A stretch of 64,000 nucleotides of DNA from Ophioderma brevispina (GCA_023653785.1 JAMKCH010084996.1:1-64000); one strand, 5' to 3'. Shown: positions 11,791 through 23,563, counted from the stretch's first letter. Numbers and translations are program-made. Notes: generated by a model from the letters alone, not told the origin.

Positions 11791-12258
11791 CCAGTATGGA
11801 TGGAACCCATTTTACAACATCACGGATGGCATCAACTCCCTAAATATTAAATCAGCAATTGGTTGGTCACTTTCAGAGGAGGATGCCTCTCAAAACATTT
11901 GAAACCTTCAAACAATTGAAAAGAAAAAATGAGTGCATTATGAAGATGGAGCTTTTGCGTATATTTGAGATGCTGTCGTGCTGCCCTCTTTTTTTGCATA
12001 AATGCCCATCCTCAGCCAATTGGTGAATTTTGATAATGCCAGTTATTTTGTATTCATGTTTTTCAAACTAGCATAATTTTTCACTCAGAGGGTGAAAAAT
12101 TATGGTGTGCCTGTCTTTGTGCCCCCTCCCCCATATTAGGTGGGGTGGTGTGATTTATTTTCCAAGATTCTATTCATATTTTTGGGTCATAAGAGGTTGG
12201 TGTGTAAAATATATTCCAACCTATTCTAAAGTTGTTTTCCAAGGGGTGTAAAACAATC
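11791..12258. other. Intergenic stretch
   Basis: Lies between the LINE remnant and the foldback. It contains a short local palindrome, AATTTTTCACTCAGAGGGTGAAAAATT (about 12077-12103). No gene seen. Confidence 0.5.
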
Positions 12259-13220
12259 CTTGACTAGTAAAATCACATAGCTATTAACCGTCACCAGAAG
12301 GTTCGTTAGACAACGAGATAACCAATGTGAAAATACGGAAAATTCAGAGAAAAATATAACTTTTGAAATATAAGTCTGCCGGAGACCTGTTGTTGCGGTG
12401 TAGCCCCAGGAGAGGGGTAAATTACTATGGGGTCAAATATTTGAACTGCTTAAAAACTAATGATATAGCTCAAATTATTCCTTAGGTTACCAGGAGTAAA
12501 ACGCAAATTGGTCACAATGTGTGTGGTGCTTCCTTCCAGATATTTGGGAAAATAGGGCTAAAGTCATTTGTTTTTATTCAATGAAAGGTCAAGAAAACAT
12601 TGTCATACAAAGATTTCTTTGTAAAAAAATTTAAAAACCATATTTTAATGATACTGATTCAAAATATGCTTTTAATTTTGTGCATAGGGTTGGTTCCCTT
12701 CATAGGGAGGGGTATAATTTCCCCGTCCCCATAGAGTCCTACAGGAATTTTTTACCCCTTCCATTATAACAACAAGGAGATGCCGCAAGTGCAAAGCATT
12801 TTCAATATTTGGAGTCAGTAACATTAAACTTTACAAAAATATTTTTACAAACAACTCTGGGTATTGCAACGGGTGACCTTTCTTGAATAAACAAATGACC
12901 TTTAGCCTATTTCCACATAATCTTGGAAAGGAAGCACCACACACGTGTGACCCAATGACTTTTTTACTCCTGCTTACCTAAGGAATAATTTGAGCTATAT
13001 TATCATTAGATTTAGCGCAGTTCAAACATTTCACCCCCATAGTAACTTTACCCCTCTCCTGGGGCTACATGCAACACGTTCCCCGGCAGACTTTCCATAT
13101 TGTTCAAAATTTATAATTTTTTTCTCTGAATTTTCCCGGTTGTGGTTTTTCAGTTATTGGTATCTTCGTTCGTCTAACCAAAACTTCTGGGCTGATGCTC
13201 TATATGCATGTGATTTCCAA
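12259..13220. mobile_element. ~1-kb foldback element
   Basis: The left arm (about 12259-12670) and right arm (about 12800-13220) are reverse complements over roughly 400 bp, with mismatches and small indels. Matching landmarks are AATCACAT, GTTAGAC, AAAATTCAGAGAAAA, CTCCTGGGGCTAC against GTAGCCCCAGGAG, CCTTAGGTTACCAGGAGTAAAA against its partner, and GGTGCTTCCTTCCAGAT against ATCTTGGAAAGGAAGCACC. The loop of about 130 bp holds CATAGGGAGGGGTATAATTT. No transposase ORF is present. It is either an old non-autonomous foldback transposon or an inverted duplication. The + strand open frame 12990-13256 lies in the right arm and is not a gene. Confidence 0.8.
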
Positions 13221-15031
13221 GACCACCCTTTTTTCCACTTTGAACTTAATGGATAGTATTTTGTAACTGTAGCATTAGCAGTACTTCATATATTGCTAAG
13301 CTGTATTTCCCTTTTGAATTATTGTTTTAGTGCATTCCATTTTGGAATGGAAGCATAGTTGTTTGTTCTTGTAACTTCCAAGGGTTTGCCCAATGTCAGT
13401 GCATCTTCAGTAGCATGGCATCTAAGAGCAGGGAACATTCCGGGAATCCCGATAAAAACCACCATCCAAATATCCCAATAGTAAACTGCCAGTGGCTCCA
13501 TAATCATGTGAACAGAATGATTGTACCATTCTCCGACTGCTACCATGCAGATCTGCATCTTGACCGTTTCACTCAAACCCCTTCAGAAACCGTCATTTAA
13601 TTTCTGTTTTTTGTAATATAGTCAGTTCTCCAATGAAACGAAAGCTGAATTTAGCTGATGCTAGTTTGCTACTAAATCTGAATACATTCAATTTTTATCC
13701 TGTGGCTTTAGCAATGGGGGATGCCGTACTGTGTTGTCCGTCCATATCCAAGTTTAGCTCATGAACAAAAATGCTCTTCCTAATTTCAAACCAACTTGGA
13801 TGTTTCCATATGTCTGGTAAGGGGAACTTTGGGTGTATCCTTGATGTAAGGCCTGGATGAAAGAAATCCAACCAAACCTATATGGACAAGGCTTATTAAC
13901 CCTCATTCAATCCTTTCATGTCTATACAGACTTCCATTGATTATTTCGGCTGCTTATCCCTTTGACCTATATCAAGCCCTCCACATTCTATTCAATCCTG
14001 CCTTGCATGTAATGGCTACTGTAAAATGCTCACATTCTCACATAAAACCTTAAGGTACAATGACATCTCAAATCTCAGTTTGAAGGGGTCATTAGAGTTT
14101 TATAACTTATTTATTGAGGCATTTCATTCTCAAGCTCATTTGGACATTATGATGATGTTCCCTGTGCAAACTCCTTAGGGTTTTTTGTCTTCCAACTTCC
14201 AGGTGAGAGCTCCTGGATGTGTCATCACTTGAGGTAGAAGTTTCGGATGAATAGGTCAAATGTCACTTGGTCAGATATAATTGCAGTCAGCCAGGAGAAT
14301 CTGGTGTATTTTGACATTGATTCCATCCACTGTAAGGTCTAATATGTATGGTGCTAAGGTAGAAGTTGGCTCTAAGGCCATGAAATAAGCCCATGTTCCC
14401 ATGGGCTATTTTGGGCCTGCAGTCTCAAAATTTCGAGAGTTCTCACCTTTTTTACAAGCTCAAATCCAAATGTGGATTTCCCAGGAGGGGTTTGTGACCA
14501 CCACTCTGATCCTCTGGATATGTTAGTCATAGTGTGCCCTCTATGTTAGTGCTATTGAATTAAACGTGTGCAGTATTACTCATCAAGTGCCTTAATTTGG
14601 TGTATTTCACACAATTTGCTGCCAAAATTGTTGTGTTAGATAATTGGGAGTAATTTGGTGAATATCAGAATGTATTATGAGGTTTAGTTGTTGCTAGACA
14701 AGCTGGCAGTAGATGTGGTTGAAATTTTTACAAATGTATATGCATAGGTTTCTTCAGATGACACATTTGTGTCAGATTTCTTTGCATATAAACAGGCTGG
14801 CTGATTGTGGAGCTTGCTGTACAAAACATCTAGAGTTAACAGAAATCAGGGGTTTTAGACTGTGTCACTTAGGCTCAAAAGTTTAGCCAATATTCCTCTT
14901 TAGGGAAAATTCAATGTTTCTAAATGAATAAAAGTTAGCAATGTTGTATGATTGAATCAACTTGACTGATGACTACATGAAATATGCTTTTTGGTTTGTG
15001 ATGTCTGTATTGGTTATTTATATTATAGCAA
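13221..15031. other. Intergenic or intronic stretch with repeat fragments
   Basis: At about 13940-14090 the sequence (GCTGCTTATCCCTTTGACCT, AATGGCTACTGTAAAATGCT) matches the right end and flank of the element at 18655-19260. A minus-strand frame of 85 codons at 13319-13576 is rich in Trp and hydrophobic residues and could be an exon, but I cannot place it in a family. The remainder is unassigned. Confidence 0.5.
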
Positions 15032-15472
15032 TTGGCTGTGTTTTGTGGAATTTGTAACATTTTGGTGAAATACAACTTGAAGTCATATAAGGGCAGTTTT
15101 CAGATTCTGCTGTGTCTAAAAATTTGTAACATTTTGGTGGACTACAACTTGAAATCATTAGGACATACTGTTCCAATCCAGCTGTCTACACCCCCCAAAA
15201 AAGAAATAGTTCATGTCCGCATTCCAAAATATCTTCACAGACCCGAACCAAGAGCACAGTATCCCATTCTGGAATTAACCAACTTTAAAAGAAAACTGCT
15301 CATAGTGGACATGCGAGGTCACAAATTTGACCTACAAAAATGTCTGCCCACTCTGAAATCACCACGCTCTTTCGTGCCACCCCTAAGGAGCGCAGACATT
15401 GATTTAGATTCTTTCTTCAAAGTTGAGCTCTATAAAAGCACTTGGCTTGACACCTTTGATACTGATATTTGA
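15032..15472 (+). CDS. Candidate terminal exon of an unidentified protein
   Basis: An open frame without an internal stop runs to TGA at 15470-15472. The second two thirds (from about 15162) looks like real protein: charged and proline-rich, with HVRIPKYLHRPEPRAQYP, LLIVDMRGHKFDLQKC and a C-terminus LDTFDTDI. I do not recognise the family. The frame begins without ATG, so it is read as an exon. Possible splice acceptors are the AG at 15102-15103 (TTTTCAG) and at 15160-15161. The first part holds an in-frame repeat, ICNILVKYNLKS then ICNILVDYNLKS, 72 bp apart. No canonical AATAAA was seen in the next ~500 bp. Upstream exons were not found. Confidence 0.4.
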   Translation: MAVFCGICNILVKYNLKSYKGSFQILLCLKICNILVDYNLKSLGHTVPIQLSTPPKKEIVHVRIPKYLHRPEPRAQYPILELTNFKRKLLIVDMRGHKFDLQKCLPTLKSPRSFVPPLRSADIDLDSFFKVELYKSTWLDTFDTDI

Positions 15473-16441
15473 CTTTGTGTCTTTGTAAGAGTTCAGCGCT
15501 AATATAGAGAGGAAGCTAAACAATTTGCGAAGATAACACAGAATTACGTTGTAATAGGCTCCAATAATGACTCAAGAGATATGTGCCTCCTAAACTCAAG
15601 GGGGTATTGCTAATGTAATGTGTAACATACTAAAATTTAAGAGATGATTCAGTGGGATTTTCAACTGGTTTATTTCATTCACATCAAACTGCACTTATAG
15701 CTGACAGAAAGTGGATTTACGGATTAGTGTAGTGTTGTGCTAAAACTATGAATGGTTGGACTGCGTTTATACGTTTGCTCATAAACATGAAGTTACTGTA
15801 TGGAGCTGGGAGGGCAGCAGTTCTTAGCAGTTTCTTTCAAATGTAAATTATTGTTTTTTTTAAAAATATTTAATAACAATATCAATAATTGATTCGATAA
15901 TTCAATTTCTGACAATTAGGTTTGATAATCTGTAGCAGTCAGAAATTTGGTGATTGTTGGTAACTCCGCAACTTAAGTTCATATTCCACAGCGTAATGGG
16001 TACTGCTTTTAGTGGCATAATGGCATTCCTCAATTTTTGTAAGAGCTGTAGTAAATTTTGTGAAAGTAGAATATTGTAGGACATAACAAAACATTGTCTT
16101 GTCTTGGGAATGTTGAGTTATGGACAGAAATTGAAAAAAAAAAACAAATGTATTTAAGTTTAGGACCATGTCTTAATATTCACAGGGCTGATATAACAGT
16201 GATGCAACAGGTGGAGGTAAAGGGTTTCCCTTTCCGCCGGTTCAAAAAGTGGGTCTGGACCTACATAAAAATTGGGTGAGGACTGACATACTTTAAAATA
16301 ATAAGCAAATAATATTTTAAACTTTGGTATAAAATTTGTGACTATTTGTGGTTGGATTATGTTATCATGCCAGATGTATGGGTGTGTGCTTGCATATCTG
16401 GGACTGTTCATTGTCCCACTACTGACAAAATACAAGTACCT
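15473..16441. other. Downstream flank of candidate exon
   Basis: AT-rich. No further exon was recognised. Frames at 15902-16169 (minus) and 16160-16435 (minus) have no recognisable domain. Confidence 0.45.
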
Positions 16442-16800
16442 ATGAACTTGTAAGGGTGGTGGACCATGATGACATCAGGTGCTGTTTTGTTTTGCAGCTA
16501 GATATCTGCATGGTAATGAATATTAATTAGCTCATTTAAAAACGTGTCATGAATATTTGTATTAATCTTTCTCCAAGCTATCTCCAGGGAAAGATTAATA
16601 CAAATATTCATCCTTGTCAACCGGAGAACTAAGTAGTTATAATTTCAAAAACGCCTCATTATTCCAATATACCGCCAAAACACAACTGCCAATGAACTTG
16701 GTGGGGTGGTAGTAGACCATGTGACTTCTGGTGCTGAATAGCTTTGCCTCCAAATATCTACATGTTAATGAATACTTATAAGCTCATTTGCATATAAACA
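16442..16800. repeat. Pair of ~100-bp direct repeats flanking a hairpin
   Basis: A block at about 16442-16540 (ATGAACTTG, GGTGGTGGACCATG, GGTGCTG, AGATATCTGCATGGTAATGA, AGCTCATTTAAA) recurs at about 16691-16790 with point differences. The two copies are about 250 bp apart and bracket the perfect hairpin at 16549-16611. Confidence 0.75.
16549..16611. repeat. Perfect 23-bp-stem hairpin, 17-nt loop
   Basis: The left arm 16549-16571 (starts ATGAATATTTGTATTAATC) and right arm 16589-16611 are exact reverse complements; the loop is 16572-16588. Size and shape are compatible with a miRNA precursor or a tiny palindromic MITE core. The absence of any mismatch in the stem favours a mobile-element palindrome over a typical animal pre-miRNA. 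Confidence 0.85.
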
Positions 16801-17268
16801 AAATACACATAGGGGCCACCTTAATGGACTGCATAATTCTTGTTAAAAAAAAGTCTTAGGTCCTTTTCTTGTTATAGGACCCACTTTTTCCATCGAAGAT
16901 GGTATAAAGTCCGAGTGGATAAAAGCCACAGCATTGCAAGTTACCCTAGCGTGTGTGCAGCCAGCAAATGATTGGCAGAATATCACAGTCATGCACAGAG
17001 TTGGGTGGTTATCTCATGTAGCAGTACACAGTCCTCTGGTTCCAATTATTTTAAGAATTTAGGACATGGTATATGCCTACTAGGAAATTCATTTACATTT
17101 GCTAAGCAGCTAGAAACAAAACTTTTGATTGGATGACAGCCCACCCATCACAGTGGATAACGTCTCAGTTCATTGACATGTAATGGATGATCTGACCCAT
17201 GGTCTTGAGAATACCATTATGTGTACAATGCCCAGATAACACACACTATTGGTCACAATATGCTCATC
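16801..17268. other. Intergenic stretch
   Basis: No gene or clear element. It borders the start of the 2.6-kb tandem duplication at 17269. Confidence 0.5.
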
Positions 17269-17898
17269 AACCAAGGGCACAGTTCAGTGGGTTGTACTTG
17301 TACATGCATTGACATGAACTGATCTTGTGTATTCTAGGTATCATATATCATACACTAAACTCAGGGGGTGTTTTCTCAATACACTTGTGAATGAAAGCTA
17401 TTGAACTGTGCCATAGGGGTTGATACTTCATTGCCCTATAGTGACAAGTATTGTTTTAAAACCTGTTTCCTGTAAGTTTGAATTTTGTAATCTCAGTGCA
17501 ATGGGCTGTGGTTAAAATATTTAGGATCTATTTGATTGATAAACTAACCACAATGTTCCACATTTAATACTTAAAAGTCATAACAGGGGAGAGGGGGCAC
17601 TCACCTATGAAATGGATATGGCTGTAAGGCTGGTGTTTCCAAACCCATGGTATTTCAAAATTAAAGGTTGATGCCTGAAATATATACTGTGGTTATATAA
17701 TCTCTCTAATACGAGAGGGTTTCCTATGATCTCAAGTATTTACACTAACATATTAAGTACTAACATCCTCGCTAAGCGATGGTTGTCTTTTTAAAAGACT
17801 ATTCTTGTTTGTTTTGTCTGGGGATCTGTATCAAGTGTTGACTGCCCTTCTGGGCAACCAAGTTTTGCCCTCCTCCCAGCTTGTTACACTGTTGTGAT

Positions 17899-18253
17899 TT
17901 AAAGACACTATCAGTGATTTGCTAAATCAGAAAATCGAAAAAATCATCAAAAATCAGATTTTTGCATGTATGTAACAAGTACAGGTATCCTAACATACCC
18001 TGCAAATGATAACACTAGAAGCAACCTAATAAGGACAGAATCGGAAATTTTAGTCATTACTGTCCGTTCGGACACTTACTACAACACGTAATTGAATGGG
18101 GAATCGTATCTTGGAACACTGCCGTTTTCTTCCTTTTCTGTCAATTCTTCAGTTGGAAAAGGTAACTTATGAGAATTCTACAGACTTATCCTTCACTTTG
18201 AAGCTATTCCTGCAAATTTCAGATATTTTTCAAATCACTGATAGTGTCTTTAA
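17899..18253. mobile_element. TTAA-flanked MITE, family TTAAAGACACTATCAGTGAT
   Basis: The left end TTAAAGACACTATCAGTGAT and right end ATCACTGATAGTGTCTTTAA are inverted repeats with TTAA at both borders. It is 355 bp with no ORF. A related copy is at 51629-51954. It sits inside the stretch that copy A has and copy B lacks, consistent with a polymorphic insertion. Confidence 0.9.
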
Positions 18254-18654
18254 GTACATTGTTTGACAACTTTAATGTATATCCTGTGGATCAGGGTTGG
18301 ACAACCAACAGCTCACTGGTCACATATGAGCCACCAATCACTTCTTATCACACTCAAAGAAGGGATTTCTGTATGTGAGAAGGCAACATTTTATCAAATC
18401 CAATGCTCATGGAATTAAGTACAAGGCTTATAGAGAGCTTTTTTGGATATCCTTTCATCTTGTATAATCATTTGTCATAGGTCTTAAACAAGTTAAAATT
18501 GGAATGGTACTCTGGCCTGTTGAGTAAAAAAAGTTGTTTGCACCATTATTAGATCCATATGCTACCTTCAACAAAATTTGTATCAATATCATGGGCATTT
18601 GCTCCATGAACTGAAGTTAAAGGATACCGTATGTATATATATATATACTATCAC

Positions 18655-19154
18655 TTAAAGGGGTAAGCAGCGACAATGCAAGAGAATCAAAAAAAGGTGT
18701 GGAAATGCATTTTTATGTGGGAAAAATACCAAATGGTAAAGTAGTTGGGAAATATGTCATATTGTCTCCCGCAAATAGACAGCGATGACATCTCAAAATC
18801 TACACTAAACAGCTGATTGTGTTTTACACCAGTACAGAATAACCAAAGATCACTAATGTTTGTGTTTGAGGTCAAACTGTACAGGATATCAAATGGTGTA
18901 CAATATCACACTTAAAAATCCAGGATATTCACAGGGAAAGGCTTTTTTTTTTATTTCAAGTCGGAATTTTTGTACGCACATATGGAAATTAGGGAATCGG
19001 ATAAAAGTACTGTCTTGTCTTTAATGCACAGATTTCAAGCCAACCATTTGCAGGGTATGTAAGCATATCCATGCCAGTAACAAAAATTCCAAATCTGGAT
19101 TTTCATTATTTTTTTCATTGTTTTGGATCAGCAAATCGCTGCTTATCCCTTTAA
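18655..19154. mobile_element. TTAA-flanked MITE, family TTAAAGGGGTAAGCAGCGA
   Basis: The left end TTAAAGGGGTAAGCAGCGAC and right end TCGCTGCTTATCCCTTTAA form terminal inverted repeats of about 19 bp bordered by TTAA. No ORF of note in about 500 bp. The duplicated counterpart is at 20740-21234, and a right-end fragment plus flank is at about 13940-14090. Confidence 0.8.
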
Positions 19155-20739
19155 CTTATATCAACCCCTCCATATTTTATAATAAATTCTGTGATGCATG
19201 CAATGGCTACTGTAAAATGCTCCCATTCTCCTGTGAAACCTTAAGGGACAATGACATTAAAATGAAAGACACACCCCTCAACCATTTGTTTATGTCACCA
19301 TATAATTTGAAGTTGTACATTGCACAGAGGTGTTAAGATGGAAATTTCACTGATTTAAGAAATATTTCAAATGTTATTGTAAATACAAGCTTGGTTATTT
19401 CCTGATCTAAATTAATAAAAAAAGGTGATTTTCAACCTTTCTGTAGTGTCTTCTTTTTTTTTTTTGGGGCAGATCATAATCTCCAATAATAAAGACTTGA
19501 ACTCACCGGCGTGCATTAAATTAACTGAAGACAAAAGTACATGGTCTCAAACCTGGTCCCTCTTACTTGGACCACAGGGACTTATCATCTTTAGACATAA
19601 TCTCTAGTATTAACTCACAGGGGTACAGGGGTCAAAATCAGAAATTGCTCCAATTTTTGTAAAAATGAAAGAAGTTGCTCTTCTAGCTTAATGTGTCAAA
19701 ATAAGGAATAGATTGTAGCATCTGCAATACATAGTTATGTTATGTGACAAAATAGGTCATGGAGCAACATAATCCAATTGGCATTGACCTTCTTTGACCT
19801 TATCTCGGTAAGTAAACATTCAACATAACCAAAACTATACTTTTTTGGGAGTCCTCCTTCCTCAGGCAATAATTTGCAAGTATTTAAAATCTAATCAGTA
19901 ACTTTCAATGTTGACCCCTGTACAAATTGAGATTGACCTCTTTTACCGTTTTAGTCATTTTACCCTATAACTCCAAAACCAAACACTATGAGTCAATATA
20001 CTTTCATGAAACCAAGGGCACAGTTCAGTGTTTGACTTGTAACATGCATTGACATGAACTGATCTTGGGTGTATTCTAGGTATCATATATTATCCCAACA
20101 CTCAGGGGTGTGTTTTCTAAATTCACTTGTTAATGAAAGCTGTTGAACTTTGCCATAAGGAGTTGATACTTCATTGCCTCATAGTGACAAGCACATTTGT
20201 TTTTAAAAGCCTTTTTCCTGTACGTTCAATTTATGGAATCTCGTGCAATGGCTGTGGTCAAAATATTTAGAATCTATTTGTTAATACTACTAGGGGGCAC
20301 TCACCTATGGATATGGTTTTGGTATATCTGTGGCATTTCCAAACCCATTGGTTGTCAAATTAAAGGTTGATGCATAGTATATGGTTGATGCCTGAACTAT
20401 CTACGCGGTTATATCATCTCTCTACGAGATGTTTTTCTATGATCTCAAGTATTTACACTAACATATTAAGGACTAACCTCCTCGCGTAAAGCGATTGGTT
20501 GTCTTTTCAAAAGACTATTCCTTGTTTGGGATATCCTTTTCATCTTGTAAATCATTTGTCATAGGTCTTAAACCAGTTAAAATTGTGAGATCGGGTCGCT
20601 GGCCCTGTTGAGTAAAAAAAGTTTTTTGCCACCATTATGTAGATCCCTAGGCTACTTCATGCAAATTTGTCATCAATATCATGGGCATGCTCCATGAACT
20701 GAAGTTAAAGGATACTGTATATATATATATTACTATCAC

Positions 20740-21234
20740 TTAAAGGGGTAAGCCCGACAATGCACGAGAATAAAAACAAGTGTGGAAATGCTTTTATGTG
20801 GTAAATACCAAATGGTAAAGTGTGTTGGGAAATCTGTCAAATTGTCTCCGCCAATAGACAGCGATGACATCTCAAAATCTACAACTAAACAGCTGATTGT
20901 GTTTTACAACCAGTACAGATAACCAAAAGATCACAATGTTTGTGTTGAGGGTCAAACTGTACAGGAATTCAAATGGTTAAATATCACACTTAAAAATCCA
21001 GGATATTCACAACAATGGAAAGGCTTTTTTATTTCAAGTCGGAAATGTTAGTACCACTTATGGGAAATGACGGCATCGGATAAAAGTTACTGTCTTGTCT
21101 TTAATTGCCCGATTTCAAGCCAACCCTTTGCAGGGTATGTAGCATATCCATGCCAGTAACAAAATTCCAAATCTGTGTATTTCATTATTTTTTTCAATTG
21201 TTTTGGATCAGCAAACGCTGCTTATCCCCTTTAA
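20740..21234. mobile_element. Second copy of the TTAAAGGGGTAAG MITE
   Basis: Left end TTAAAGGGGTAAGCCCGACA (two bases shorter in the TIR than its counterpart) and right end ACGCTGCTTATCCCCTTTAA. It is the same insertion as 18655-19154, carried along in copy B, not an independent one. Confidence 0.75.
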
Positions 21235-21250
21235 ACTTATATAAACCCCA

Positions 21251-21711
21251 TAGTTTGTGGCCGCCAGCTATAGCTGGCAGGACCACTTGCATCCGTGTGC
21301 TTGGTATGTTGTGTTGGATTTGTGTGTGTGTGGATGTGTTTTCACAAAGTTGTTAAGTTTTTTTTTAATTCACCTCATTTGAAACATTTTACAGTGTCAA
21401 TTGAAACCAAACTTCCTGTCATAGTGCACAATGGATCCGTCATATGTTGATGAGTCAAAGGTCATGTGAAATGGTCAAAGGTCAGTGAGGTCAGGTGAAA
21501 AATAATGGGCTAAAAAAAAACCATGTAAAATTCCATCTAAATTGAAAACTTGAAAGTTCAATTGAGCCAAACTTTTTGTCAAAGGTGCATCCATTCTATC
21601 CCTCATATGTTGTATGAGGGTCAAGGTCACTTGCCGGGTCAAAGGTCTGGGGTGGCCCACACTTATATTCTTGAATATAGGCGACGCGAAAGCCGAGAAC
21701 CGCGAAATTCA
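21251..21711. mobile_element. Insertion specific to duplication copy B
   Basis: About 460 bp with no match in copy A. It starts near TAGTTTGTGGCCGCCAGCTA and ends near CGCGAAATTCAG. It contains the phrase TCAAAGGTCA several times, as do repeats at 51180-51480 and 53590-53850, so it probably belongs to the same interspersed family. No ORF of interest. Confidence 0.7.
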
Positions 21712-22525
21712 GTTTTATAATAATTATCTGTGATGCATTTAATGGCTACGTAAAATGCTCTCCATTGCTTCCTGTGAACTTACGGGACAATGACATTAAA
21801 ATGAAGACCACCCCTCAACCATTTGTTTATGTCACATAGAATTTATTTGTCATTGCACAGAGGTTTTTAAGATGGAATTTCATCCTGATTTAAGACGGGA
21901 ATATTTTTTCAAATGTTATTGTAAATACCAAGCTTGGTTATTTCCTGATCTAATTCATAAAAAAGGTGATTTTGCACCTTTTCTGTAGTGTCTTGTTTTT
22001 TTTTTTGGGGTCATATCCATAATCTCCAATAAAAAGACTTAAAACTCACCGGCGTGCATTAAAATTAACTGAAGACAAAAGTACTGTTCAAACCTGGTCC
22101 CTCTTACTTTGGACCACAGGGCACTTATCACTTAGACATAATCTCTAGTATTAACTCATAGGTGACAGGGGTCAAAATCAGAATTGCTCCAATTTTGGTA
22201 AAAATGAATAATTGCTCTTCTAGCCTATTATGTGTCCAAAATAAGGAAATAGATTGGAGCATCTGCAATACATAGTTATGTATGTGACAAAATAGGTCAT
22301 GATTCAACATAATCCAATTGGCTTTTACCTGCGTTGACCCCTTATCTCGGTAAGTAAACTTCAACAATAAGCAAAACTATACTTTTTGGGAGTCCTCCAT
22401 TCCTCAGGCATAATTTGCAAGTATTTAAAATATAATCAGTACCTTCCATGTTGACCCCTGTACAAATTGAGATTGACCTTTTACCATGTTAGTCATTTTA
22501 CCCTATAACTTCCAAAACCAAACCA

Positions 22526-23563
22526 CTTTTTGAATCCCTATGACTAGAAACTGACAATATGACAAGGTTTCAACATGTTTTGGAGTAGTTTAAAAGTTGG
22601 CCCCTGTGTAAACCTTAAATTGGCCTCTATTGAAAAAGTAACAACACACAATTTGAGAACACACTACTACTTGCATGATATAGGGGGTCCATACGTAACT
22701 ACCAAAGGGTGTCAAAACTAGATTAGGCAGGCAAATGACGAACTCCTAAAGGCGGACTCAGAGATTTCCCGAGGAGGGCGCAACATCAATTTTCCAACAA
22801 ATCATGTTTTTTGCACTGCATTATGCTTTGTCCATATACCTAATCACTGTGTGAATAACTTCGCGCAAAATCGAAGTCCTTCATTAGAAAATTACAAACC
22901 TTGTTGTGATTCCGATCCGGAATGTTTGTTTTACACGGATCCTATGGCATGTTTTATACTGTTGGATGTTTTAGGCGACTACTTTAGTTCTAGATTACGA
23001 TTTTTAATTACTACACCAAAATTATATTTTGACATCTCTGAATCCCCACCTTTAAATAAGGACCATGATTTTCTGCTCCTGCGTAGATAAGGGAATTTTC
23101 AGAGGTTTTACACCACAAAAATCACAATGACAGGTATCATGGGGTTGTTATTTCTACATAAGCTGCAGTGGGCATTTTAAAGCTTAAAACAAAAACCATC
23201 GGCGGATGTGCATTAGTGAAACCACCCGATTGCGCTTATAAAATCAATAAATATTATAAAAAACACAAATAAGGAACCACTGAAAGACTGGAAGAAAAAG
23301 CCAAATCATTAAGAAATTAAGAGTTTACGGCAAGAAGCCCCTCTGCAAATAGCTGCAGTAGGCGTAACCAATCTCTGCCCCCTGCCATCCACCCCCCTGC
23401 CAGCCCCCCCCCCCCCCCCCCATTAAAAGGACCCAAATTGCCCCCTTGGAAAATGCCTCAGCACCCCTTTTGCCGTCAATGCCGGGCAACGAATAAAGCA
23501 CTGCCCGGCATCTATGCTGAGCACCAGCATGGCTTGTGCTTTTTAAAATTCGCGCTCAACCAG
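22526..23563 (-). mobile_element. Old MITE-like repeat, copy 2, and flanks
   Basis: About 22735-23055 is the inverted counterpart of 9517-9875. It begins TAAAGGCGGACTCAGAGATT and ends with CATCTCTGAATCCCCACCTT followed by TAAA, so the ends are imperfect inverted repeats of the TTAAAGG type. The + strand frame 22851-23090 lies inside it and is not a gene. A 20-bp C run is at about 23402-23420, and a small hairpin (ATGCCGGGCA / TGCCCGGCAT) at about 23480-23512. Confidence 0.65.

Larger units (their letters stand above)
17269..20008 (+). repeat. Segmental duplication, copy A
   Basis: Starts ACCAAGGGCACAGTTCAGTG and is repeated in the same order and orientation at 20009-22525. It contains a 632-bp stretch (about 17812-18443, including the TTAA MITE at 17899) that is absent from copy B. 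Copies differ by many single-base indels and substitutions. It carries no recognisable gene; frames such as 19118-19336 lie inside repeats. Confidence 0.9.
20009..22525 (+). repeat. Segmental duplication, copy B
   Basis: Collinear with 17269-20008, for example CATGCATTGACATGAACTGA, CATCATATA-type phrases, AGATCACAATGTTTGTGTT and the long stretch ending CCTATAACTTCCAAAACCAA. It lacks the ~632-bp insertion of copy A and has its own insertion at about 21251-21711. Single-base gains and losses in homopolymers are frequent. The pattern fits two alleles assembled head to tail, or an error-rich duplicated read, rather than an old tandem duplication. Confidence 0.9.
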
